From positions 1 to 10,542 of the forward strand of contig JAATVJ010000217.1 in the NCBI GenBank assembly GCA_014523515.1: DNA of 10,542 bases. Direction: 5' to 3'. How positions within the stretch are numbered: position 1 is the first letter of the stretch; the number at the start of each line of letters is the position of its first letter. The position numbers and the translations under genes were made by a program. The notes beneath the pieces are model-generated. The model saw only the letters and a list, made by a program, of their open reading frames with translations. It made no database searches and was not told where the DNA came from. Origin of the DNA: Nitrososphaerales archaeon TH1177. GTDB lineage: Archaea; Thermoproteota; Nitrososphaeria; Nitrososphaerales; Nitrososphaeraceae. Positions 1 to 6,408 of this stretch are shown here, one piece after another.

Positions 1-354
1 CATATAGGTTAATGGCGATACAGGAGATGCTACAAACATATCCTGTATTTTATATTCTGTTTTATAATAGGTAATATCTTGTCCTAATGCTAAACCATAT
101 CCTACTAAAGCCATGACTAAACTTCCGCTTATAGCAAATTGAGTATATTGTCCATCGCTGATGATGAATAAAACAAATAATAGAGAAAAAGGAGTGATTG
201 CAGAAAAAATTAAGGAAAGTGGATTCCGTCTCAACCATAATATTCCAGTTGTATAGGCTATAATCAAAATTTGATAAAATGTAAATATATAAGAATTGGT
301 TTTTGAAGGAATACCATTACCTTTATAATTATTTTTTTGCTTGGGAAAAACCAT
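1..354 (-). CDS. ABC-2 type transporter permease, N-terminal fragment
   Basis: Open frame of 118 codons starting at an ATG whose complement is at 352-354 and running off the left edge without a stop, so the C-terminal part is missing. Visible are a short hydrophilic N-terminus (residues 1-21) and three hydrophobic stretches at about 23-41, 45-65 and 74-91. A polar segment with YKTEYKIQDMFVASPVSP (97-114) follows. This layout, with a charged segment before a (V/T)SP-type motif after an early transmembrane helix, is typical of ABC-2 family permeases, the membrane subunits of ABC exporters. No ATPase subunit lies on this side; it would be beyond the window. The substrate cannot be inferred. Divergent from purC, sharing a 61-bp AT-rich spacer. 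No Shine-Dalgarno sequence precedes the start. Family call is by recognition of the pattern only and rests on a partial protein. Confidence 0.7.
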   Translation of the reverse strand, partial: MVFPKQKNNYKGNGIPSKTNSYIFTFYQILIIAYTTGILWLRRNPLSLIFSAITPFSLLFVLFIISDGQYTQFAISGSLVMALVGYGLALGQDITYYKTEYKIQDMFVASPVSPLTYM

Positions 355-379
355 GTAATTTATAATTTTTATATAGATA

Positions 380-387
380 ATTATAAA
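380..387. promoter_or_regulatory. Candidate shared TATA element between the permease gene and purC
   Basis: The 61-bp spacer 355-415 is almost pure A/T. ATTATAAA at 380-387 contains the palindrome TTATAA (381-386). Its centre is about 30 nt from the permease start (354) and about 32 nt from the purC TTG (416). That is the distance expected for an archaeal TATA box driving a leaderless or near-leaderless transcript, in either direction. Other A/T runs (TTTATATA at 368-375, TATATTTTTTA at 390-400) could serve instead, so the exact box is uncertain. Confidence 0.45.
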
Positions 388-415
388 AATATATTTTTTA
401 TCATATTTAGTACAA

Positions 416-1285
416 TTGAAATTAATACATAAAGGAAAAGTCAAAGATGTTTATCAGTCTTATAATGAGGATGATAATAATCTCTTATTTGTTTTTTCAA
501 ATAGAATATCGGCATTTGATGTTGCAATGGAACAAGAAATTCCAAGAAAAGGTGAAATCTTGTGTAAATTTGCAAAATTTTGGTTTGAGAATCTCAATGT
601 TGATAACCATATGATAAAAACAATTGACAACAACAAAATGTTAGTTGAAAAATTATCAATGATCCCTATTGAATGTGTAGTACGTGGTTATTTTTATGGT
701 AGTCTAGTTGATCGATACAACGATAATAAAATTGATATGCTTAATTCACCTGATTTTCACATTTTATCTCATGATTTTGATGCAATAATAGCTAGTAAAT
801 TACCAGAACCATTATTTGATCCTACTACAAAATCATTTGATCATGATCTTCCCATTTCTAAAAATAAAATTATTTCCTCTAATCTCTTGTCAGAAAATGA
901 TTTTAATTTTTTGAGAAATAAATCCATAAAACTTTATCAGGAGATGAGTCAAATCATAGAGACAGCAGGTTTTATAATTGCAGATGTAAAATTTGAATTT
1001 GGTTTTGATAAAAAAGGCGAAATAATTTTGGGAGATTCGCTTGGCCCTGACGAATATCGAATTTGGAACAAAGAAAGTTATCAGAAAGGATTAATTCAAG
1101 AAAGCTATGATAAACAAATTCTAAGAGATTGGCTTACCAAATTCGGATTTAAACAAAAAGTTAAAGAATATAATCTACATAATCAAAAACCTAAACCTCC
1201 ACAATTACCTTTATCTATAATTAAAAAAATTTTAGATAGATATATTTATTCTTATGAAAAAATAACAGGAAATAAATTTGAATAA
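416..1285 (+). CDS. purC: Phosphoribosylaminoimidazole-succinocarboxamide (SAICAR) synthase
   Basis: PurC joins CAIR and aspartate with ATP to give SAICAR in cytosolic de novo purine synthesis. The 289-residue protein opens with the family N-terminus KGKVKDVY (6-13), the glycine/lysine-containing ATP-binding strand. SAFDVAMEQEIPRKGEIL follows at 32-49, ECVVRGYFYGSLVDRY at 86-101 (with the conserved R90-G91), PLFDPTTKS at 132-140 and ADVKFEFG at 189-196. The C-terminal signature reads LGDSLGPDEYRIW (205-217), where many bacterial enzymes have a TPDSSR-type sequence. The TTG at 416 is the only start that puts KGKVKDVY near the N-terminus, and no ATG, GTG or TTG was seen in the codons just upstream in this frame. 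There is no Shine-Dalgarno site, which suits a leaderless transcript. It stands alone here with no other purine gene adjacent. Confidence 0.95.
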   Translation: MKLIHKGKVKDVYQSYNEDDNNLLFVFSNRISAFDVAMEQEIPRKGEILCKFAKFWFENLNVDNHMIKTIDNNKMLVEKLSMIPIECVVRGYFYGSLVDRYNDNKIDMLNSPDFHILSHDFDAIIASKLPEPLFDPTTKSFDHDLPISKNKIISSNLLSENDFNFLRNKSIKLYQEMSQIIETAGFIIADVKFEFGFDKKGEIILGDSLGPDEYRIWNKESYQKGLIQESYDKQILRDWLTKFGFKQKVKEYNLHNQKPKPPQLPLSIIKKILDRYIYSYEKITGNKFE

Positions 1286-1304
1286 TCTAAATAAATTCTT
1301 AGAT
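1285..1304. terminator. Small inverted repeat in the purC/DUF371 convergent gap
   Basis: ATCTAA (1285-1290) and TTAGAT (1299-1304) are reverse complements separated by an 8-nt loop, in the 24-bp space where purC and the DUF371 gene converge. The stem is only 6 bp and A/T-rich. Archaeal termination depends mainly on U-rich runs instead of hairpins, so a terminator role is a weak inference from position. Confidence 0.2.
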
Positions 1305-1309
1305 ATTCC

Positions 1310-1735
1310 TTAAAAATCATTTGCTGAAATTCTTAAAATTCCTCTTGTATTTGGATTTTGTAATTTTGTTATTATTTCTCGTGGTATATGAATAGATGCC
1401 TTGTCACACTTTACTGAAGCAGTTCGTGAACATACAAAATTGCTAGTTCTAATTACAATATCATGTTGATTTATTAGAGTAAGGTTCCTATTTCCAAATC
1501 CATTTATTTGAAATACATCATCTCCAACAATTATTTCTAATTTTATTGGAATGTTATCTGTCATTATCAATTTTTGTAATTTAGGATGTAAACTATCGCA
1601 AGCCTTATTAGCTTTAATTCCTATAATGCAATTTCCATCTTCTGTAAGATAATCATCTTTAGTAATCTCTATTGTTCTTGGATGAGTTGCTAGAACACTT
1701 GGATGACCATAAAATTCAATTTCATCAGATACCAT
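1310..1735 (-). CDS. DUF371 family protein, function unknown
   Basis: A 141-residue protein that I recognise as archaeal family DUF371. The diagnostic N-terminal block is FYGHPSVLATHPRTIEITKD (8-27). GNCIIGIKANKACDSL (34-49) follows, and a C-terminal block has SRTASVKCDKAS (103-114) and IPRE (117-120). Cysteines lie at 36, 46, 102 and 110 and histidines at 11 and 18. Their presence in the conserved blocks would allow a metal or catalytic role, but that is inference. No signal peptide or membrane segment is seen, so it should be cytosolic. It is transcribed away from psmA and towards purC, as a single gene. The ATG (complement of 1733-1735) sits directly before the conserved block and has no Shine-Dalgarno site. 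No function has been assigned to the family as far as I know. Confidence 0.88.
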   Translation of the reverse strand: MVSDEIEFYGHPSVLATHPRTIEITKDDYLTEDGNCIIGIKANKACDSLHPKLQKLIMTDNIPIKLEIIVGDDVFQINGFGNRNLTLINQHDIVIRTSNFVCSRTASVKCDKASIHIPREIITKLQNPNTRGILRISANDF

Positions 1736-1762
1736 TATTTAAGAATGTGCGTTAATAAGGTA

Positions 1763-1772
1763 AATTTAAATT
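1763..1772. promoter_or_regulatory. Palindromic TATA-like element midway between DUF371 gene and psmA
   Basis: AATTTAAATT is a perfect 10-bp palindrome centred at 1767.5, practically the midpoint of the 63-bp spacer 1736-1798. The distance is 31.5 nt to the psmA start and 32.5 nt to the DUF371 start. It fits an archaeal TATA box (TTTAAAT-like core) for both directions with 5' leaders of only a few bases. Function in both directions is inferred from the symmetry. Confidence 0.5.
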
Positions 1773-1798
1773 AAACACTACAAAGTAGTAATATCGAA

Positions 1799-2545
1799 TT
1801 GTTACCAGCAGCAGCAGGTTATGATAGAGCTATAACAGTATTTTCTCCTGATGGAAGATTATATCAGGTTGAGTATGCAATTGAGACAGTAAGAAGAGGT
1901 ACTCTAGCTTTAGGAATAAAATGTAAAGATGGAGTACTTTTGGCAGTAGAAGAAAAAACAAGAAAATTACAGATTTCTGATGTCACTCAAAAGATCTTTC
2001 AAATAGATGATCACATTGGTGTAGCTGCAGCAGGTTATATTCCTGATGCAAGGGCTCAAGTTGATCATGCTAGATTTTTCGCTCAAAGTAATAAGTTGAT
2101 TTATGATGAACCTGTAGATGTAGAAATAGTTGCAAAAAATATTGCAGACATGTCTCAACAATTAACTCAATATGCAGGTGTGAGACCTTTTGGAGTTGCA
2201 TTAATTATAGCAGGAGTAGATAAAACAGGTGGAGAGTTATTTTTAACTGACCCTAGTGGCACCTTTATAGGCTATGATGCAATTGCTATTGGCCAAGGAA
2301 GTGATCAAGTAAATGAATTTTTGGAAAAATATTATGAAAATGAACTTTCATTAAAGGATGCAGGAAAATTAGCCTTAGAATCAATCTATTTGGTAAGTGA
2401 AGAAAAGATTGGAATTTCTCATATAAAGATGTCGTTCATTGAAAATGAAAATAAAATTATGAGAAAAGTAACTGAAGAAGAAATTGATAGATTTGCAAAA
2501 ATTGCAAAAGAAAATCCTTCAAATTCAAAAGAAAAATCATCCTGA
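1799..2545 (+). CDS. psmA: 20S proteasome alpha subunit
   Basis: PsmA forms the outer rings of the archaeal 20S proteasome, gating entry of unfolded substrates and docking ATPase regulators. The 248-residue length is normal. The proteasome alpha N-terminal signature is clear: YDRAITVFSPDGRLYQVEYA (8-27), the helix H0 and gate region. K65 in the DVTQKIFQID segment (61-70) corresponds to the pocket lysine that binds the HbYX tail of regulatory ATPases. AAGYIPDARAQVDHAR (77-92) is another family block. The C-terminal tail (about 230-248) is charged. Alpha subunits are not proteolytic and no propeptide is present. Start is TTG at 1799; it gives the standard archaeal N-terminus MLPAAAGYDR, and there is no Shine-Dalgarno sequence. 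The beta subunit gene is not in this window. Confidence 0.97.
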   Translation: MLPAAAGYDRAITVFSPDGRLYQVEYAIETVRRGTLALGIKCKDGVLLAVEEKTRKLQISDVTQKIFQIDDHIGVAAAGYIPDARAQVDHARFFAQSNKLIYDEPVDVEIVAKNIADMSQQLTQYAGVRPFGVALIIAGVDKTGGELFLTDPSGTFIGYDAIAIGQGSDQVNEFLEKYYENELSLKDAGKLALESIYLVSEEKIGISHIKMSFIENENKIMRKVTEEEIDRFAKIAKENPSNSKEKSS

Positions 2546-2553
2546 TTAGCTTA

Positions 2554-2561
2554 TTATATAA
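2554..2561 (+). promoter_or_regulatory. Candidate TATA box upstream of the redoxin gene
   Basis: TTATATAA at 2554-2561 is centred about 27 nt before the TTG start at 2585, the spacing expected for a leaderless archaeal transcript. It lies in the 39-nt gap after psmA and suggests that the redoxin-methyltransferase pair can be transcribed independently of psmA. No Shine-Dalgarno sequence lies between box and start. Confidence 0.55.
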
Positions 2562-2584
2562 TGTATTCACTTTCTTGATTTAAA

Positions 2585-3247
2585 TTGACAGTCAGATTGG
2601 GTTCTAAAGCTCCTAATATACAAGTTGCGGAGTGGATTCAGGGTTTACCAACCAATATTGATAAAAATATTGGAAAAGTAGTTCTCGTTGAAGTCTTTCA
2701 GGTAAATTGTCCAGGATGCTTTATGTATGGAATCCCACAGGCAATAGAAATTTACAAAAATTACAGTAGAGATGATGTTGTTGTCTTAGGATTGGCTACT
2801 GCTTTTGAAGATTACGATAAAAATACAACAGATAATTTAAGATTATTGTTATCTTCCGGACAAGTAATTGGTGAAACACTAAATGCACTCAGTCAATATG
2901 GACAATTACATGAAGGGAATAAACTTAATTATAAAATTCCTTTCCCTGTTGCTATGGATATTTTGCAGAAAAATACTTCCACCTTTTCTGATGTCCATAT
3001 CCTTGATTTTATTGAGGCAAATATCCCAAATTATAATTCTTATAGCGAATCAGATAAGAAAATCTTATTTGAGAGGGTAAAAGATTATCTTAAAAACAAA
3101 AAATTTTCTGCTCTGACTTTTGACGAATATAAACTACAAGGTACTCCTTCTGCAATATTAGTCGATAGAAAAGGCATTTTAAGAAATGTTTTTTTCGGTG
3201 CTAATAATTATCTCAATGGTTTGATAAATCAATTAGTAAATGGATGA
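2585..3247 (+). CDS. Thioredoxin-fold redoxin with CPGC motif (TlpA/AhpC-like)
   Basis: A 220-residue thioredoxin-fold protein. A redoxin-type N-terminus (LGSKAPNI, 5-12) leads to the strand KVVLVEVFQ (31-39) and the dithiol motif C42-P-G-C45. The cis-proline element GTPSAILVDRKG is at 186-197, followed by the usual terminal strand and helix. An insertion of roughly 100 residues between the VVVLGLAT strand (about 65-72) and the cis-proline strand is longer than in a minimal thioredoxin and resembles TlpA/peroxiredoxin-like relatives. There is no signal peptide or lipobox, so it is predicted to be a cytosolic disulfide oxidoreductase; the partner is unknown. TTG at 2585 is chosen because an in-frame TGA lies at 2576-2578; a second TTG at 2597 would remove four residues. 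The stop overlaps the methyltransferase ATG by 4 nt, so the two are probably translated together. Confidence 0.85.
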   Translation: MTVRLGSKAPNIQVAEWIQGLPTNIDKNIGKVVLVEVFQVNCPGCFMYGIPQAIEIYKNYSRDDVVVLGLATAFEDYDKNTTDNLRLLLSSGQVIGETLNALSQYGQLHEGNKLNYKIPFPVAMDILQKNTSTFSDVHILDFIEANIPNYNSYSESDKKILFERVKDYLKNKKFSALTFDEYKLQGTPSAILVDRKGILRNVFFGANNYLNGLINQLVNG

Positions 3248-4161
3248 ATAGAAAAATTAGAATTTTTGTAGCTATACCAGATTCTTCATTATCTGATGAA
3301 AGGAATTTGAGAGAAAAAACTATAAAAATTGGGAGATTCGCCCGGGCGTTTTCTATTTTCGGTGTTAAAAAAATTATCCTATATAAAGATCCTACTACTA
3401 AAAATATGAATTCAGATAAATTACTGATGAAACTAATTCTTGACTTTCTAAATACTCCACAATATCTAAGAAAGTTAATTTATCCGTTAGATCATGAATT
3501 ATCATATATAGGTCTTCTTCCACCAATAAAGGCACCTCAACATAAAAAAAAAGTTAAACTTAGTGAGGTGAGGAAAGGTGAACTAAGAATAGGACTTGTT
3601 TATCATAGAAATTCTCTTCTTAATAAAATATTTAGCAATAAAATCAATAACAATAAAAAATTTATGCTAGATTTGAGAAAGAGAAATTATGAATATTATA
3701 TAGATGTAGGTCTAGATTTTCCTATTCCATTTTTAGGAAAAGGAATTGATGGCCAAAAGATAATTGTTAAATTTATTGATTCTTATCCCAATTTAAAAGC
3801 GATTGAAGCAACTGAAATGGATATAGATAAAGAATATTTGGGTTATGATATATTGAGTATTAATTCAATTGATGAGTTTCTAAGAAAGATTGATCCAAAA
3901 ACATTTGTTGTATTTACATCAAAAAAAGGAATAATTTTCAAAAATATAGAATCTCAATTTAAAGTGATCATAAAAAAATTTGAAAATTTATTAATTGTTT
4001 TTGGTTCTCCTAGCAAAGGAATTAGTGATATCTATCCTAATTTTCAAAAAATAAATAATTCCATGTATCTGAATATATTTCCTGACCAAAAGACTGATAC
4101 TATAAGATTAGAAGAAGCAATTCTAGGAACTTTAACAATCTTTAATCATTTTCTGAATTAA
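3244..4161 (+). CDS. SPOUT-class RNA methyltransferase (former DUF171), putative RNA uridine methyltransferase
   Basis: 305 residues matching the family once called DUF171 (Pfam Methyltrn_RNA_3; archaeal relative MTH1, eukaryotic relative SPOUT1/C9orf114). The N-terminal strand and helix RIFVAIPDSSL (6-16) are followed by a VKKIILYKDP strand (41-50), TPQYLRK (71-77) and GLLPPIKAPQH (90-100). A central region (about 105-185) corresponds to the beta-barrel insert known in this family. The C-terminal trefoil-knot, S-adenosylmethionine-binding part contains FGSPSKGI (253-260) and IRLEEAILGTL (287-297). Annotated members are called putative RNA uridine-N3 methyltransferases; the archaeal target is not visible here. 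It lies directly upstream of rpl3, an arrangement also known in Methanothermobacter (MTH1 next to L3), which suggests an rRNA target. ATG overlaps the redoxin stop (ATGA). Confidence 0.85.
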   Translation: MNRKIRIFVAIPDSSLSDERNLREKTIKIGRFARAFSIFGVKKIILYKDPTTKNMNSDKLLMKLILDFLNTPQYLRKLIYPLDHELSYIGLLPPIKAPQHKKKVKLSEVRKGELRIGLVYHRNSLLNKIFSNKINNNKKFMLDLRKRNYEYYIDVGLDFPIPFLGKGIDGQKIIVKFIDSYPNLKAIEATEMDIDKEYLGYDILSINSIDEFLRKIDPKTFVVFTSKKGIIFKNIESQFKVIIKKFENLLIVFGSPSKGISDIYPNFQKINNSMYLNIFPDQKTDTIRLEEAILGTLTIFNHFLN

Positions 4162-4169
4162 TTGACATA

Positions 4170-4181
4170 AATAAATTTATT
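4170..4181 (+). promoter_or_regulatory. Candidate promoter of the ribosomal-protein operon
   Basis: AATAAATTTATT is a 12-bp perfect palindrome in the 50-nt gap before rpl3, with its AAATTTAT core centred about 35 nt before the rpl3 ATG. As a TATA box it would give a leader of around 9-10 nt. There is no Shine-Dalgarno sequence between it and the ATG at 4212, which suits a short-leader transcript. Read-through from the methyltransferase gene is also possible. Confidence 0.5.
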
Positions 4182-4211
4182 AATGGGATAAGAAAGTTTT
4201 CTGCTGTATCC

Positions 4212-5231
4212 ATGGGTCATAGAAAGTATAGTTCTCCAAGAAGAGGAAGTCTAGCATTTTATCCTAGAATTAGAGCCAAGAGTCTTGAATCTAAAGTAAG
4301 AAATTGGCCAGAACATTCTGAGAATAGTTCTCTTTTAGGTTTTGCAGGGTTTAAGGCAGGTCAGATTCAAGTTATGACAATAGATGATAAAGAAAAAACT
4401 CCTAATTTTGGCAAACAACTTGATAATTCGTCAACAGTGATTTCAACGCCGCCTATTAATATAATTGGTATAAGGTGTTATAAAAAAGATGCTTATGGAG
4501 AAAAGGCTGTTATCGATGCTTATTCAAAAGATTTACCGAAAGAATTAGAAAGAAAATTTAAGACAAAATATAATGAAAAATCTTTTGAAGTCATCGAATC
4601 ATCTTTTGATTCTATTTCTTCTATTTTTGCTGTTGTATCAATTTCTCCCAAAAAAGCAAATCTATCTCAGAAAAAACCATTTGTTTTTGAAATAGGTGTA
4701 TCAGGAAAAGATATTCAAACAAAATATCAATATCTTAGAGATATTTTAGGAAAGGAAATTAGAATATCAGATGTTTTTCAAAATGGTCAATTTATAGATG
4801 TATCCGGAATCACTCGTGGTAAAGGTATTGAGGGTCCAATCACTCGTTTTGGTGTAAAACGAAAACAACACAAATCTCGAAAAAGTGTAAGAGCTTTAGG
4901 AACCTTAGGTCCTATCTCTCCTGCTGTAGTTATGTATTCTGTCCCAAGGCAAGGACAGAGAGGTTTTCATCAAAGAACTGAATATAATAAACGAATATTA
5001 ATGGTATCTTCTGCTGCTGATGGTTCTATCCAAACACCAGCACAACCTAAAAAAATTTCAATTAACCCTCCAGGCGGTTTTAACCATTTTGGATTAATTA
5101 ATACTGATTATATTGTAGTAAGGGGATCAGTCCCAGGAGTACCAAAAAGATTAGTTAAAATGAGGCATCCTATAAGAAATACTACTAAAAAGGTTCTTGA
5201 ACCTAAAATTATTGAGGTAATTGCAAAATGA
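4212..5231 (+). CDS. rpl3: Large-subunit ribosomal protein L3 (uL3)
   Basis: L3 is one of the first large-subunit proteins to bind 23S rRNA and reaches the peptidyl transferase centre. The 339-residue length is normal for archaeal/eukaryotic-type L3. The start MGHRKYSSPRRGSLAFYPR (1-19) is the archaeal N-terminus. TRGKGIEGPITRFGVKR (about 202-218) and the GQRGFHQRTEYNKRI block (about 243-257) are the signature regions contacting rRNA. It opens the ribosomal operon: a TATA-like element lies upstream, there is no Shine-Dalgarno site, and the upstream neighbour is the SPOUT methyltransferase. Its TGA stop overlaps the rpl4 start by 4 nt (ATGA). Confidence 0.97.
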   Translation: MGHRKYSSPRRGSLAFYPRIRAKSLESKVRNWPEHSENSSLLGFAGFKAGQIQVMTIDDKEKTPNFGKQLDNSSTVISTPPINIIGIRCYKKDAYGEKAVIDAYSKDLPKELERKFKTKYNEKSFEVIESSFDSISSIFAVVSISPKKANLSQKKPFVFEIGVSGKDIQTKYQYLRDILGKEIRISDVFQNGQFIDVSGITRGKGIEGPITRFGVKRKQHKSRKSVRALGTLGPISPAVVMYSVPRQGQRGFHQRTEYNKRILMVSSAADGSIQTPAQPKKISINPPGGFNHFGLINTDYIVVRGSVPGVPKRLVKMRHPIRNTTKKVLEPKIIEVIAK

Positions 5232-6031
5232 ATGTAGTAAAAATTTTAGAGCTGGATGGTAGTAATCAAAATACTATAGATCTACCAACGGTTTTCAAAA
5301 CTCCATATCGTCCTGAAGTTATTCAAAAAGTTTACAATAATCTCAATTCATATTCGTTTCAGAAACAAGGCAGATATCCTGCTGCTGGACAGATGGTTAG
5401 TGCAGAATCTCGCAATACTGGATTAGGAATTGCAAGATTGGCTAGGGCAAAAGGAGAAGGTTTTCCAAGAGCAGGCCAAGCGGCTGGTGTAGCTGGTGTT
5501 AGACATGGTCGACTTGCTCATCCTCCTGTCTCATGGAAAAACATATATAAAAAAGTGAATAAAAAAGAAAAATTATTAGCTTTATGTTCTGCTATAGCAG
5601 CAACAGCTAACGCTGATTTGATTAGAAAACGTGGTCATCTTTTAAACAATAGTATACAATTACCAATAGTTGTTTCAAATGAGATTGAATCAGTAACAAA
5701 ATCAAAAGACTTGGAGAAAATTATTATAAAATTAGGATTTGAAGATGATTTAAAACGTACATATGCTCGTCGAATCAAATCTGTTCACAAAAACAGCAAA
5801 AATAGAAGGTCAGCATTAAGTGTCTTAATAATAGTCAGTAATGATGCGAATATAGGAAGGTTAAATAATTCTCTACCTGGAATTGCAGTAAAAACAGTTA
5901 AATCAGTTAGTGTATTAGATCTCGCTCCGGGTTCTAAACCCGCAAGATTGACTATTTTTTCTGAAAATGCTATTAAAGAACTAAACACTTTAAAATTCAC
6001 TTCAAGTATAAATCTAGAGATGAATAATTAA
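5228..6031 (+). CDS. rpl4: Large-subunit ribosomal protein L4 (uL4)
   Basis: L4 binds 23S rRNA early in assembly and its long loop lines the peptide exit tunnel. In this 267-residue protein the tunnel loop is plain: RLARAKGEGFPRAGQ (70-84) followed by GVRHGRLAHPP (90-100). ALCSAIAATANADLIRKRGH (118-137) is the following family block, and SVLDLAPGSKPARLTIFSE (about 226-244) is the C-terminal archaeal motif. A GAGGT Shine-Dalgarno site at 5214-5218 lies 9 nt before the ATG, inside the rpl3 coding region, and the start overlaps the rpl3 stop by 4 nt. The TAA stop shares one base with the rpl23 ATG (TAATG). Confidence 0.97.
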   Translation: MNVVKILELDGSNQNTIDLPTVFKTPYRPEVIQKVYNNLNSYSFQKQGRYPAAGQMVSAESRNTGLGIARLARAKGEGFPRAGQAAGVAGVRHGRLAHPPVSWKNIYKKVNKKEKLLALCSAIAATANADLIRKRGHLLNNSIQLPIVVSNEIESVTKSKDLEKIIIKLGFEDDLKRTYARRIKSVHKNSKNRRSALSVLIIVSNDANIGRLNNSLPGIAVKTVKSVSVLDLAPGSKPARLTIFSENAIKELNTLKFTSSINLEMNN

Positions 6032-6357
6032 TGAAGAAAAATTTAGCTACTTTAAAATCATCGAGATCTGTTAAGCAAAAAAAGAAAAATTCAGATTCAG
6101 AAAATGAGAAACCATTAATTATTGAACCATACATGACAGAAAAATCTTTTAATTTAATAGAAAAAGAGAAAAAATTAACATTTATTGTCGATGAAATAGC
6201 CGATAAAAAATCTATAAAACAAGAATTACATGATCTTTATGAAGCTGAAATAGTTGAAGTTAATACTGCAAGGACAATAGATGGGAAAAAAGCATTTGCC
6301 AAGTTTAAGGATTTGGATTCTGCCAGAGATTTGGCTACAAAACTTGGGTTGGTTTAA
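6031..6357 (+). CDS. rpl23: Large-subunit ribosomal protein L23 (uL23) with charged N-terminal extension
   Basis: L23 binds 23S rRNA at the tunnel exit and is the docking site for signal recognition particle. The archaeal core is visible from about residue 30: EPYMTEKSFNLIEKEKKLTF (32-51), then FIVDEIADKKSIKQEL (51-66) and AEIVEVNTARTIDGKKAFAKF (split around 72-92). Family members are usually about 80-86 residues; this one has 108 because of a Lys/Ser-rich, probably disordered stretch at 1-29. The ATG at 6031 is favoured by its one-base overlap with the rpl4 stop and a weak GAGATGA site at 6017-6023. An internal ATG at 6133 would cut into the conserved strand. rpl2 normally follows here but is absent. 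Confidence 0.92.
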   Translation: MKKNLATLKSSRSVKQKKKNSDSENEKPLIIEPYMTEKSFNLIEKEKKLTFIVDEIADKKSIKQELHDLYEAEIVEVNTARTIDGKKAFAKFKDLDSARDLATKLGLV

Positions 6358-6385
6358 TATATTGAAACAAATTATTCTCGGTAGA

Positions 6386-6395
6386 TTTAAAAATA
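6386..6395 (+). promoter_or_regulatory. Possible internal TATA box before rps19
   Basis: TTTAAAAATA at 6386-6395 is centred about 28 nt before the rps19 TTG, in the 61-nt gap where rpl2 would be expected. It could be an internal promoter giving a leaderless rps19 transcript, but such a transcript would lack the GAGGT site at 6404-6408. A/T-rich background makes chance matches likely. Confidence 0.25.
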
Positions 6396-6403
6396 AGCCA
6401 ATA

Positions 6404-6408
6404 GAGGT
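6404..6408 (+). promoter_or_regulatory. Shine-Dalgarno site supporting the rps19 TTG start
   Basis: GAGGT, complementary to the archaeal 16S rRNA 3' end, lies 10 nt before the TTG at 6419. An in-frame TAA at 6410-6412 excludes any upstream start, so site and stop together fix the TTG. Confidence 0.65.

Noticed and set aside
1967..2161. A 64-codon minus-strand frame inside psmA
   Set aside because: Entirely within a conserved gene on the opposite strand and unlike any known family.
2883..3080. A plus-strand 65-codon frame inside the redoxin gene
   Set aside because: Another frame of a well-supported gene; hydrophobic content reflects the A/T-rich codons.
5785..6000. A 71-codon minus-strand frame inside rpl4
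   Set aside because: Antisense shadow of the conserved L4 C-terminal domain.
6133..6135. Internal ATG as the true rpl23 start
   Set aside because: It would remove the conserved EPYMTEKS strand beginning, and the upstream ATG has overlap with rpl4 and a weak ribosome-binding site.
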